From Chamaea fasciata (Eukaryota > Chordata > Aves > Passeriformes > Sylviidae), in assembly GCA_029207755.1 (NCBI GenBank), contig JARCOQ010000006.1:18016890-18080889 (forward strand): DNA of 64,000 nucleotides, given 5' to 3'. Below the pieces are notes generated by a model that was not told the DNA's origin, made no database searches, and worked only from the letters and a program-made list of their open reading frames with translations. This document shows positions 35,723-47,925 of this stretch, piece after piece. The position numbers and the translations under genes are program-made. Each line of letters begins with the position of its first letter. The first letter of the stretch is position 1.

Positions 35723-37682
35723 GAAATACTCATGACTTTTTTTTTTCTTTTTTTCTTTTTTTTCCTGGCAATTAGGATTCAAGCCTCTGTGAACACATTC
35801 TCTTACCAAAAGTGTTCTGGCCTAGACATACCTCTAAGAGTCATCAAGAGGGACCTGAGGGACACGGACAGACCATACTATACTGCAGGGGTACTGGAAT
35901 TGGCAGCTTTCCTCCTCTTACAGGGTATACCCTGCTCCAGACCCAGGCTGGCAGAAGTACCCCAGCCAGCATTTGCTTAGAGTTAAGTTTACTGCTTTTT
36001 ATAGGCAGCACTGGAAAAAAAGTCTTACCAAAGCTATTACAAATGCAAGCTTGCACCCTGAGTATCACAGCTATGAGAGGAGGTGTGTTGTTCTCTGATG
36101 TGGAGGCTTGGCTCATGTGGTCCCACTGGTCCAGCTGTTGATGGCACTTCCCAGCTCCTGCACAGGGCTCAGGTCAACATAAAGTGCAATGCTGACAGCT
36201 GGATAGTGACAAGCCTGGCTCTCCCCATCAGTGCAAATCAAATGTCATGAGTCCCATCAGGAGAATCATCACTATGATAACTGCAAGCTGGAGTTATGGG
36301 ATATTGCCCTAAACCACTCACTGAAAGCAGAATACACCTATTAGTTTGAATTCTGAATCAATGAGCAAAAAGAATATCCTTGCTTAAGACAAAAGACTGA
36401 TATCGCCAGAGCTATTCTACACCATTTGGTAGATTTTTCTTTATATTTATATAACCTTTTCCTTTCTTTAAATTTTTGCTTTTACATTCAAAAGCAGAAT
36501 TTTAGAAAAGTTCTATTAAAGATGACTTTGAGTGAAAATGATTCGTTTTGGAGCACTGTTAAGACCCATTTTCAGAAAGAATGGAAAAATACAGTCATGA
36601 TGAAAGAACTTTGAATGAAGACAAAGGTAAGCTCTTCGGGAGTGCAGCCAAAGCTCTGGGTGTGGGAATCATGTTCCCAGAAGTTCCTTGCTTGACAGCT
36701 GGCTGCAAAAGACTGGAGCATGGGGAAAAGCCAAAGACTAGTGTGCAAGAGCAACTAAAGGTCAGAGCAGCAAAGAAGGAATATGAAAATATGAGATCAA
36801 TCTGTTGGGAATAGTGTATTTATCAACGAAAGGCTTTGAGAAAGATTTGTCAGGAAGATGATGCATGCAGGAGAATTTGCTTGAGACAAACAGGAAGAAT
36901 CTTGGATTGAATTCGGAAAGAGTAGCACCACCTATTGGTGACCATTTGGGGTGGCAAAATGCTGACATATTCCCAGCTACACTTATGCTGATAAAGGAGA
37001 AAAGCTGCTGCTACTATGATGCCTGTTTTTATAATGGACACCTTAAGTATTTAAAGATGGAAATCTTAGTTGCAGTTCTTGTGGCATAGTTGATGTCAAT
37101 TCTCAATAACGCCCTAAGTACTTGAAAAACATATAGGTTTGAGCTTAACAGGACATGACTCAACCAGCATTACGTCCGACCTCATTTCAATTAAAATCAG
37201 AGAAAATCCACAGAAAAACTTTTCCCCTGTGTCTCACACTTACCAGTATTTAAAACTACAAGCAAAACTCTCCATATGGACTAACAAGCAGCAGAGTGGA
37301 AAAAGACTACAAGATAAATATCTGTAATACAGAATTTGGTGCCTTCTCTCCAAAGTGTCTAATCAATCAAAATGCATTTTGCTCTGCGTATTTGCCTATT
37401 ATATTTGCTGACCTGTGTGAGTAAAGCTTATAAATATTGACAGTCCTGTGCTTTTTGGGAAAAAAAGGTTTCAAGTAAGGAGCCATCCATCATAGCATCA
37501 GTGCTCTTAAGAGCTGCTTAGAAATAATCTAGGACTTCTTGGGTTGTTCTAGGGGCCCTCAATTATCACTTATCATTGCTATAGGAGTGTGTACAGGATG
37601 ATTACCCTCAGCAAGCGGGTTTCTATCCCAGCATATGTAGCTTGGACATGGTCTATTCACTGTGTCCATCTTCCTTTATTTG

Positions 37683-37745
37683 CCTTTTTTTTTTTTTTTT
37701 CTTTTTCTTTTTTTTTTTTCTTTTCCTTTCCTTCTTTTTTTTTTT
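37683..37745. repeat. poly-pyrimidine tract, T-rich
   Basis: About 63 bases of T with scattered C and no purine on the plus strand. Simple repeat; it may be hard to sequence accurately. Confidence 0.9.
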
Positions 37746-38137
37746 GTGTTTGAGTTTGTTGTTTAGGTGGTTTTCCCTTTTATGGCTAGTCTGTTAGGAA
37801 CCTCCATTCACAGGAAACAGACTTCTGTGCAGTTCAGACAGGTTAAACACTAGTGGGAAAAGCTTATGTGGAAAGATTTGATTAAGGTCGGTCAGGAGCT
37901 GCAGTTGATGCCCAGGCTGATGCCAAGTACCAGCAAGAGCCTCAGCTTTCCCTGAAGTTCATTTGCGGTTTATCAGCAGCTGGTAGGATCAGGCCACGTT
38001 CCTGCAAGCTCTATTAACGCATAATTGGATACGTTCAATGGTGTTCCCAAAGAGCATTGTTTTATCTCGTGCCTTAGTTATCTTTCACTCGTTTAACAGC
38101 TGGTTAAATGACAGATCCAGGCTAGAGGGAGCAATTC

Positions 38138-38230
38138 TGCCGGGGCCTGCCTGTGCTCGGCCCAGCTGCGCGGCAGCGATCGGTGAGCCGCCCGCGCTCC
38201 CGCCGACACGACTGCCCCGGGACACACAGG
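38138..38230. promoter_or_regulatory. isolated CpG-rich block
   Basis: About 90 bp with roughly ten CpG dinucleotides in an otherwise CpG-poor intergenic region. It sits beside non-repetitive sequence and contains a donor-like CGGTGAGC. It could be a small promoter or an enhancer; function is inferred only from composition. Confidence 0.35.
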
Positions 38231-39324
38231 CCACACCTCGTGTCTCTGTCGGCTGCTTCTGCACGCTACTGAGGAGCAAAAGCAGCTTAATCTTCTTCCG
38301 TTTGACATTTCTGAACGCAGTTGTTAATTCTATCAGCCATTATATAACTGCAATATGATTGTGTATAAAGCGATAATATAACTAAATATTACTAATATAA
38401 CTAAGTTATTATCTGCATTTTGCAAAAAACTTGGAACCATATCTATATACTGAAAGTGTTCCTGGAAAATGTGAAATATCAAGGGAAATTTTGTGTAGGT
38501 ATGGATGAATTGTAGCTTAGATGACCAGGACTTATGTGAAGTCCTATACTTATCTATATTTTAACAATTCAAACTACTTTCTTAGTAGGATTTAAAAAAA
38601 AATAAATCTTAGAAATGACCACTTTGGATAATGTTTGCTTTGTTGAGACTTTGCAGTAAAATTGAAAGCAGACCTCAGCAACAACCTAAGTTTGGACGAA
38701 AATCATAAACACTTTGGAAAACAACCCAAATCTCTGCATATATATGCAGCATATGATGCTTCTCTGCACTCCGTGTGTTAAAAATAAAAGATCTATCCTG
38801 AGATAAAGCTAGAAAGAGAATTACTGTTTCAAATTAACTGACGGCACTGAATTTTTTCCTGACAAAATCTTATTTTAGACACCTTGTTTTCGGGAAAGCT
38901 ACAAGTAACAGCTTAAAAAACAGTAACATTTTACAATGTGGATAAGTTATTTGCTTAATTTTCAGCAACTTTTAATAAATTTTTGTAAAACCATAGAGTT
39001 GAGGTAGGATTGGTAGCATGCAAGAGGCTGTGTAACTGTAATTGCTGAGATATTATTTTAATTATTTAAAGTATCTGTTGATAGTCCTGAAAACTGACAT
39101 TTTCCTGCAGTGCATGTTCAATAAACTGAGAGCAGCAGAAATGGTGATGGCTCAGTGTCTCTTCACTGCTCCTCTGTCCCTCTGGAAGGAAACCAGAGAA
39201 CTTTTCTAAGCTCCTTTTACCTTAGGCTATTTGAAATTATTGAAGGAGCTACCTAGTCAAACCCAGTAGCCCGCAACTTGCGAGCTGCTGATTTTTTACT
39301 CCCATATATTGCCATAATGTGGTA

Positions 39325-39358
39325 TTTAGTCTTGTGGGTCCTATTCCACAAGACTAAA
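39325..39358. repeat. perfect 13-bp inverted repeat with 8-base loop
   Basis: TTTAGTCTTGTGG at 39325-39337 and its exact reverse complement CCACAAGACTAAA at 39346-39358, separated by GTCCTATT. Confidence 0.9.
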
Positions 39359-40788
39359 CATTATTCAGGCAAAAATGTATTTATCCTTGTTTAAGTTGAA
39401 AACAGTTAAAAATGGAAGATTTGAAGCAATCTGCATGTGAAAGAGAGATGCAAGGACAGGGGTGGTATATGTCCTGACCTACCTGTCTTGTACATCATGC
39501 TTCGACCTGCTGCTTTGGGCTTCTGAGATAGAGCCAAAGGGCATAACTGGCACAGCTACATGAAAGGCAATTGGCCTTCTGAAGGGATCCTGCTGTCTTG
39601 TCCTTGTTAACTACAAAAAGGGAAAGATACTTACTCAGGTCCATCTCACAGACTGATGGAAAAATCCTTGCTTTCCACTTCAGGTTTTACAGACCTCAGG
39701 CAAAAATAAAAAATACATGCAAGTGTTGTACAACCAAAATGACAAAATAAAGAATGAAACTGAATTCTTAAATGAAAATATTTATGGGTTTTTGGTACAT
39801 GCAAAGGCTTCTCTCATATCAGCTCTCCCCTCTTTGTGCCACTGTGAGTTTCTATTGATCTTTTTGGAAGCCTTGAACCAAGTCCTTCATGACACATGTG
39901 CTCTTAGTCTGGACCAGTGACATGATCAGTTTTCTGAGTCAATGTCATCCCTATGCTTTCACGACACAGTGCTTGCACTGCTATGTCTTAGTGAGGAAAT
40001 GAGGTCACCCGAGACTCACAGATTCCTAAATACAAATGCCTGTTACTGTAGAGTAAGGCAGAAAAAACTGGAGCAACTACAATCCCTGCACAGCCCTGCT
40101 GCCACACAGGACACACCACCAGGATACACTTGAGCACGGGGCCATGTAGCAAGACCCTAAACACAGGATTTCTGCCAAGGAAGTCTGTTTCTCTCCAGCC
40201 AGCATAGGGGTAGGGAAGAGAGAAAGGAGCTACAGCACTGCCCTGTACACAAAAATAATATCAGCACTGCAGTGTAGGAACAAGAAAACTCAGGCAAACA
40301 GTGGGGAGGGGAAAGTTGAAGGCACCTTACAATTTATTAAACTCATGCCTGATCAATACAGGAGCAAAAGCAAATGCAAAAACCTTGCAGGGCTGCCTAC
40401 ACAAAGGACTGGGGAAAAGCCTAAAGTAGGACTAACCCCCTTGATAAGCCCTTACAGCTCTTCTGCTCTTTACTGAGTTTAGGACTCATTTAAATCTTAT
40501 CCAAACAATTCCAATCAGCACTTTATGGACACCAGCTGCAGCCATGGCACTGACAGCCATAGTCACAATAGCCCTGGAGGCAGCACCACCTGTGTCTCCT
40601 CCTCAGACAGACCCCACCTTGACTGAAGGTGGAATGCAGCAGAAGGTGGGATGGAGTCGCATAAATTGAAAGCAGCAGCATGCAGAAAACCAAATCTGTA
40701 AGGTAAACAGCAGAAGAACACACAGCCACTGTAAGAAAAAAAGGCAGAAGGTGACAGCAACCTGGTAAACTGAAAAAGGAGGAGAAAT

Positions 40789-41742
40789 CACAGAATTCCA
40801 GAATGGGTAAGGTTGGAAGGGATCACAGTGGGTCATTTGGTCCAAACTCCCTGTTCAAGCAGGGCCATCCTAGAGCACATGGCACAGGATAGTGTCCAGA
40901 TGGTCCTTGAGGATCTCCATGGAAGGAGTCTCCATAACCTCTTTGGGCAACCTGTTCCAGCACCTCACCACTCACACAATAAAGAAGTATTTCCTCATAT
41001 TGATGAGGTCCCCTCTCAGTTTTCTCTTCTTAGGGTTGAACAGGCCCAGCTTCCTCAGCCTGTCCCCATAACAGAGGCGTCCCCATCCCTTAATCATCCT
41101 CATAACACTCCTCTGGACCTGTTCCAGGAACTCCATGTCTCTCTTGTACTGAGGAGCCCAGAACTGGACACAGCACTCCAGATGAGCTTCACTAGGGCTG
41201 AGTAGAAGGGTAGGATCACCTCCCTTGACCTGTTGTCAATGTTCTCCCTGATGCACCCCAGGGTACCATTTGCCCTCTTGGCCACAAGGGCACTGCTGGC
41301 TCATGGACACTTGGTGTCCACCAGGTCCTTCTTTGCAGAGTTGGGCTTTCCAGGAGTTTGGCCCCAGGCCTGTGCTGGTTCCTGGGGTTATTCTTCCCCA
41401 GGTGCAGGATCCTGCATTTGCCTTTGTTGAATTTCGAATGGCATCTTTCTGCCCATCTCTCCAACCTGTCCAGGTCCTTCTGAAGGGCTGCACAGCACTC
41501 AGCTGTGCCCAAAGCTACACTCAGCATCAGCCCAAAGCTTCTCCCAGCATTTTGTCATCCACGAACTTGCTGAAGAGGCATCTGGACCTTCATCCAAGTC
41601 ATTGATGAATAAATTAAACAGTACTAGGCCCAGTATTGAAGCTTTGGGGCCACCAAATTATGACAGGCCTCCAACTAGAGCCCATGCCACTGATTACAGC
41701 TCTCTGGGATCTGCTGTTAAGCCACTTCTCAATCCACCAGGA
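40789..41742 (-). mobile_element. antisense CR1 LINE fragment
   Basis: Reverse complement of CR1 from its 3' tail (TCACAGAATTCCAGAATGGG, GGTTGGAAGGGATCACAGTG) through CCAGCTTCCTCAGCCTGTCC and CTGGACACAGCACTCCAGAT to reverse-transcriptase sequence (TCATCCACGAACTTGCTGAA, AAGCCACTTCTCAATCCACC). About 950 bp, 5' truncated, coding frame broken. Confidence 0.92.
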
Positions 41743-41879
41743 AGGAGGAACTGTTAGAAGAATGAGAAGATTTATCATTTAAAAAAACCCCCTCTGCTCT
41801 TCCCAATATGTTTATTTTGAGAACACATTCATTGTGCATGTGCAGCTTATCTCTGTAGCTCAGAGAAGAGAATAGATCA

Positions 41880-41960
41880 GCTCTCCGCTGTCACCTTGAC
41901 TGACAGACAGCTGTTGCTGTGGCAGAGTGACAGCTGAAAAGCCATGTGATTGATTCCAAT
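41880..41960. promoter_or_regulatory. candidate enhancer: cluster of TGACAG and PBX-type motifs
   Basis: Within 80 bp there are CTGTCA (41888), TGACAG (41901), TGACAGCTG (41928) and TGATTGAT (41948). TGACAG is the MEIS/PREP/TGIF core and TGATTGAT a PBX-HOX site. It is non-repetitive and non-coding. An enhancer role is an inference from motif density. Confidence 0.3.
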
Positions 41961-44900
41961 GCCATCTTGCTCGATTGCAGCTAAGGAGAGGCTTGTGTTC
42001 ACTCTACTTTTATTGAAGTGATTTCTTCTAATTGTCTATTTAACACATTAAAAAATACTCGGAGATACAGGTCAGTGCTCCAGTAAGCTGATGTTCAGGT
42101 AATGTTTTCCAGGCACAAATGAAGATTTGCTTATGCTCAACACAAAGGCTGAAGAGAAAAAAAATTAATGATCTTATCAGGTAAAGCAGGTGTTGTGGTC
42201 ACACCACCAAGGTCACTAGCATTAACAAAACACTTTGAAAACAGAACTGTGGCATGTTCCCAGCAAGGTGCTGGAGTGTTGTAGAGATAATGTACTCAGC
42301 CTCGAGGGGAAAAAATATGATGCGCTAACACTCGCTAACAGCTGTTAACGGCAGAGAATTGTGGACAGGAGAAGGATGTTTGACCTACCAGTCCATTGGA
42401 GAAAGATGTAAACAACTGGCTTGATTCCCCACTGCCTTGCTCCTACTACGGCCTTCTACGCTTATGCCAAGCAAATGCAGCATATATGCTAAATGCTCTC
42501 ACAGCAAAAGAGCTGAGTTTTACCATCACTTGCATGGATGTAAAAATCTACAAAAACTGCAAGGTAGAGGAAAATTAGGGTGTGCAGATGCAGGGAGAGG
42601 GGTTTATGCAAGAACAAAGCAAACAGGGAGACCCAGAAATGCAGTTTAAGGCAAGTAAATGAGAGCAGCATCTTTTAGCTCTGCTAGGGGGTGCCCCAGG
42701 AGTCCTGAGTCACTGTTACTGCCTTCCATGACAAAAATACATTGTTACTGCCTCCTCTTTCTGAGCCCAGGCAGAGCCATCAGGTCTAGGAGAGAAAAAA
42801 CACCACTCCCTTCCAGATCAGCAGACTGGACAACCCAAGGGCAGCTGCACACTTCACTTCTGCCTAGCTGACACCTGCAAGAGGGCCACCGCAGGCCCTG
42901 CCTCACTTGGTAGAGCACTGGCATTTCAGGCTGGCACAAGGTGTGCCATCATCCCAGCTCAAACACCCTCAGTCCTGCTCCACCCCACCAGCAAATCCAC
43001 ACATGGCTTACAGCCTTGCTTGAGGCAGCAGCAGTGTTTCACTTGCCATAACTACTGATAAGGGTGTAGAAGCAATAAAGAAGCATTTATACTGCCCATC
43101 TCAGTGCAAAAAGAGATAGAAAGTTATTAACTTGTAAATGAGCATATGGATCCAGAAGTCACTGGGTGAAGCCAGCACAAGACACTGTGAAGAGCCCACA
43201 AAGACATAAACTTTCTCAGTGACACAGAGTCATTGAGAAATATTTCCCTTCAAGAGTCCTTGGATCAATGAGGCTGAAATTCCTATGCATGCCTCCAGGG
43301 ATGGGAAACGAACTCTGTGGGCCCCAATGAAAACATGCACTGTGAGGTCAACATGTGCATCTTGGCTGAAACTTTGAAGTGCTATCCAGATTTAGACACA
43401 GATTTAACATTCAGCTGAAATTTTTAGAAACAAAACTAAAGAGAAAACTAGAGCATGACAGTTTGTGCCATCTGCATGGGATATGAGCATGAGTTTTAAT
43501 GGCACCAGTTAAAACATTATTTAAAAATTATATTCAAATCCATTTACTGCTTATAAACCCTTTAACAACAACAACAAAAAAAGCTAGTGGCATGTGCACT
43601 TGCACCTGCTGCCGTTGTACGCTCCAGTTGACTTCTTGCATAGGAGGTTCTGCATCAGTGGGGATGGCAATTCACTGGTAGGCATACCTCCTCCCTTCCC
43701 ATCCTTTTCCTGGTGCACTAGGACAGCAGAGTCTAAAAAAACACACCCAAAATTCCTCAGTGGGTTGAGCGGAGAAGAGAGTACTGGAAATGCATAGTAT
43801 TAGAGAGCAGGCTGCTACTGTGATGAAATGAGAGCTACATTTTGACAGTATTCTCTGGTGCTTGTACTGTGCAGGAGGTCAAGACTTGACTATGCATACT
43901 CTGGTCCTCCTAGAGACTCAACACCTCCTCAGCTGCACAGCAAGCATTTCAAACTATTTCTATTTTTATGAACTTTACAGACACTTTGCTCATCTTCCAC
44001 TTAAGAATGTGTCTTTACTACATCCCAAGCCTCTCCACCCACTAAGCTATTTGCTATTGCAATAGATGCTGTATAGAATCATAAGCCAGAAGACAATGAG
44101 AATACTAAGCAGACCTGTATTTAATCAAGTTTATACAGCATGATGCAACTTTTAAAAAAAAGACACTTCTCTAGAAAATAATAACAGACATATTATTTTC
44201 CCTTAACAGCTACATTTCTCAATTTGACATATTGTAGACCAAACTAAGCTCTTTTCCGTTTTGGAGTTCCCCAGACTCCAGAAAGTTGCAGGTTTAACTC
44301 CTCAACAGTAGCTGTGTCTGCAAACTAGTTCTACTTTGCATGTGCTTGGCAGCCCAATATCAAAGCAAAGCAGGAATGCTTTCCCCTGCTGGGCACCGAA
44401 TTCTCCTGCAGTCAGAGCTCAGGGCTGCACCCATGAATCACCAGCTGCAGTGCTGGAGCAATACAGCCTGCCCCAGTGCCTACAGAGGTAACTCAGAAAT
44501 AGTTTAACTAAGGGACAAGAACGGCTGCAAACATTCTTTACATGAGTTTCCATAGCAATATGAGCTTTATATGTCACAAGAGCCAAACACATCTAACCAA
44601 TGTAGAAAGCTACAAAAATGTTGGTGACCTTGCTCCTTTTGCCCTGGATTTTGGCCATATGCTCCTCTGGTACACTTCAGTCATAGGAAATCGGCCTCAG
44701 AAAATTCTTGGAGAAAACAGATCAGTAGTAATGCTACGTGTTCATCTTGAATTCTCAAGTGGTGTGTTCCTACTTGGGATGCCTAGAAAAAGATCACTAA
44801 CACACACACCTGTGCTGCTGTCATCATATGTGTACACGACCAACACCACCCTCCAAACAGCAGTAGGTGTAAGACAGCAGCCTAACATTTGCAGCCCTTT

Positions 44901-45699
44901 GAGAACAAGTAATAAGAAAGCTAGTACCTAGCTGAAGCCGTTGCATTCTTTCTTCTCACATTATGTTAAAAATCAAAGTTTTAGTTCTGCTGTAACTGAC
45001 TCAGCCTGGATCGGAATACAGGATCTAAGGGCAAATTAAATTTCACCATCCACATTAAGAAATCAATTCAGCTTCTGAACTGGATCAGCTTTGAATTTAG
45101 TTGAAATGGTTTGATGAAAGACTCCTGTCCAGCAGCAGATATAATTATCACACCCATCTTAATTGGATCATGAACTTGACTTTAGGATTCCCAAAGGAGT
45201 ATTGAAAGCTTGATCCAGTTACACTGAACTCGGTCCAGAACACTGAAGCTTATCCATCAAGATAAATATATTACCAGTTCTTTGATACAACAGATGCTTG
45301 ATGAGTAATGGAGCAAATGCCTTTTTAACTATGGTTTTTTAAAAGGATTATTAAACTGCACTAAAGTGTATGCTGTTATCTTTGAGGGGGAAAAAAGTAT
45401 ATTATATGAAAAACAATTATTACGGAGCACAATTTTTCAAGCACAAGTTTCAGAATTAAAAATATTTGAACAAAGGTTCGCTGTGGAATGTCACTTTGTA
45501 CCTAATTCAAGGCTTTAAACAGCTATTGTTTAAAAAAATTGTCAGCTATAGGAATTGTTTTCCCTTCAGATTCCAAATCCTGTCAGACCAGGGTGATTAA
45601 AATGTCGCATTATAAAAAAAAAAGGGGCAGGGGGGAGGAAAAGGCAATCTAATCTCCCCTTATAAAAGTAAAAGCAGCAACTCAATTTTTAAAGTATCA

Positions 45700-46110
45700 T
45701 GAACAAAAGGCTGTAGCCCATCTATCATTCACATGCAGATCCATGTAATGATTCTTCAATTAGAATTATTATCTGTACAGCAGCTGAAGACTGAGAACTG
45801 CTGATACACTGCAGATGAGAACATTTGCTAGTCTCTGGGCTCCAGCCTTTCTTAAAAAATGATGATCACACAATACAGATTGCTCGGTTTATATGTGTAT
45901 TAAGCTGCAATGCCAGCATTTACATTTGCAACATTACAATTTTGCTTTCTTAGGCTCAAGAGAATTTGCTGCATCTGGTAGATTGTATTTGCTTTGTATC
46001 TTGGGCAATTGTTACGAGCAAAGCACAAATAGGCAATATTATTGCTCCAAGTCCTTTGTTTTGTTGATTATGTCAGATACTACAAAAAAAAGTAAACTAA
46101 GAGTGGGCCT
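45700..46110. promoter_or_regulatory. candidate conserved non-coding element, AT-rich with homeobox-like motifs
   Basis: Non-repetitive sequence with CAATTAGAATTATTATC (45757-45773) and several ATTGTT/ACAAT-type sites, and no coding frame of interest. Its texture resembles vertebrate conserved non-coding elements, but conservation cannot be tested here. Confidence 0.2.
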
Positions 46111-47832
46111 GTGAGATGGGTCATTCAGTGCCAGTTCACTTGCACTATATTATCCCAGTGCTATTTTTATAAGGCATAGCCATCTGCTCCCTCATTTCTT
46201 CCACCTGTATAGATCCAGACAGTCTAAGATGCAACATCAGAGGGAAAGAAGAGGACCTCACACAACAGTTGAAGGCCCTGTAAGGAGGGGAACATCACTT
46301 TGGTGATTGAGACTGCAGCAAGCTGAGTTTTCCCTGCCTACCCTTGCACCCTAACTACATGCTAACTACATGACCTAGAAGATGATGGAGAGGTAGCTAC
46401 ATAAACAATAGCTGTAAGACAGCCTTACTAAATGGGCATCTCTTCTTGGTGTTTGTACTAAGGATTCCTGCTCTACATACCTTGAGTATGTTCTGAAGCC
46501 CAGGCAGCCTTCCCAGATACTTCCCTCATAATATAGAAGCCGGAGGCAGCAAGTTGGCTCCTACAGATTTTTGAGCCGGGTGAAAGCCTTTAGTGACGAT
46601 GTAGAGATTAGGAAAAGGGCTGCAACTTAATTACAAAGCTTTTTGTCTTCACTGTACAATCTTGGAAAGATCTTCATAGAAGGCAAATACTACTAATGTA
46701 TTCATTATTTGTTTTATGCTGCACAGTTTGATACCTGCCCATGCCACTGCCATCTCTCACAGTAATACTTTCAGTGGGCAAGAGCTGCCACAGCCATGAA
46801 AACTCCCTGGAACTGTTATACAAAGGAAATGAAAACTCTGCTCATAGGTATGTGCTCCAGTGTTATTTCACTACTTTATTATAGACATTACTGAATAGAG
46901 TAAGAAATTTATACTCTTACTTGAAAAATACTTTTTATCCTCCACTGAATCTCCTGTTTCAAATACACTGTAGAGAACTGTGTCTTCTCTGCTGACTTTG
47001 GAAGGATGTTGCCATTTGAATTACTTAAAATTTCCTTACATTTATGTGACATTATAGAATGGTCTGAAGACATTTAAGGAGGTAAACCAAGAAAGCAAAA
47101 GTGAAAACTGGCACAAAAGCTTACCAAAGCAATATAACATGAATACTTAGTTCAAGAGTTTATATATTGTGGTGGGACACATTTCTCAAAATATTTTAGA
47201 TTTTCTCACTTCAGGTGGCTTCACTAAGATCTGTGAAGAACTTGAATGACACAAATTAAATTTTCTCTATTTGTTTTCAATTAAAGTCATCACATTTTTT
47301 TAATAAAAAAGGTTTAAGAAGTAAAAATCAAAAACTACTTAGGTCTATGAAGTCTTGTCTAGAGCTTTGTTGAAATTTTCAGCTTTGATTGCAAATGGGA
47401 AACATTTCAAAGACAGAAAGAAAACATTAGTCAAGTAAGCAGTTAAATCTGTGTTAGAAGTGATTGAATCACTTTCAACAGACAATTTAGTATGAGACCA
47501 AAAAAGGCAGAAATATGTTCCTCTCAGAGAAGCAACTGCTTTTTTTTCTTATTCAGAATATTACTAACCAAAATGCTTATTTTAGCTGCTATTACACCTC
47601 CCTAAACTCTTGTAGTAATAGTGCTAACATTCACATTCTGTGAGTGGTCATCTAAATATAAAAATAAATAATTTATACTCATTCAAGCAATATCAAAAAC
47701 CATGAAGAAAGGTATTACTAAGGCCTGGTGGTTTTCACTGGCTGCTCCAATATACAAAATATTGAGGCAGTAAGCTGCAAAGATGTGGCTCCAAAGTTTA
47801 TGGAAGTTTTACTGACTGGAAAAACAGCCTGC

Positions 47833-47925
47833 TTTTTTTTTAAAAAAAAAAGGGGGGGGGGAGGGGGGAGGGAGGGAGAGGAGGGGAAAGGGAGAAAGGG
47901 AGAGAGAGAGAAAGAAGAGAAAGAC
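47833..47925. repeat. T9-A10-G10 junction followed by a pure purine tract
   Basis: T9 and A10 form a self-complementary core. They run straight into G10, G6 and (GGGA)n, then (GA)n, for about 84 bases without a pyrimidine (47842-47925). Simple-sequence DNA with strong strand asymmetry. Confidence 0.9.

Larger units (their letters stand above)
35723..40788. other. intergenic, no gene recognised
   Basis: About 5 kb without a supported gene. It holds a pyrimidine tract (37683-37745), a small CpG-rich block (38138-38230) and a perfect hairpin (39325-39358), each listed separately. Confidence 0.6.

Noticed and set aside
40813..41605. Several overlapping frames of 80-130 codons
   Set aside because: All fall in the antisense CR1 and are frames of repeat sequence, not host genes.
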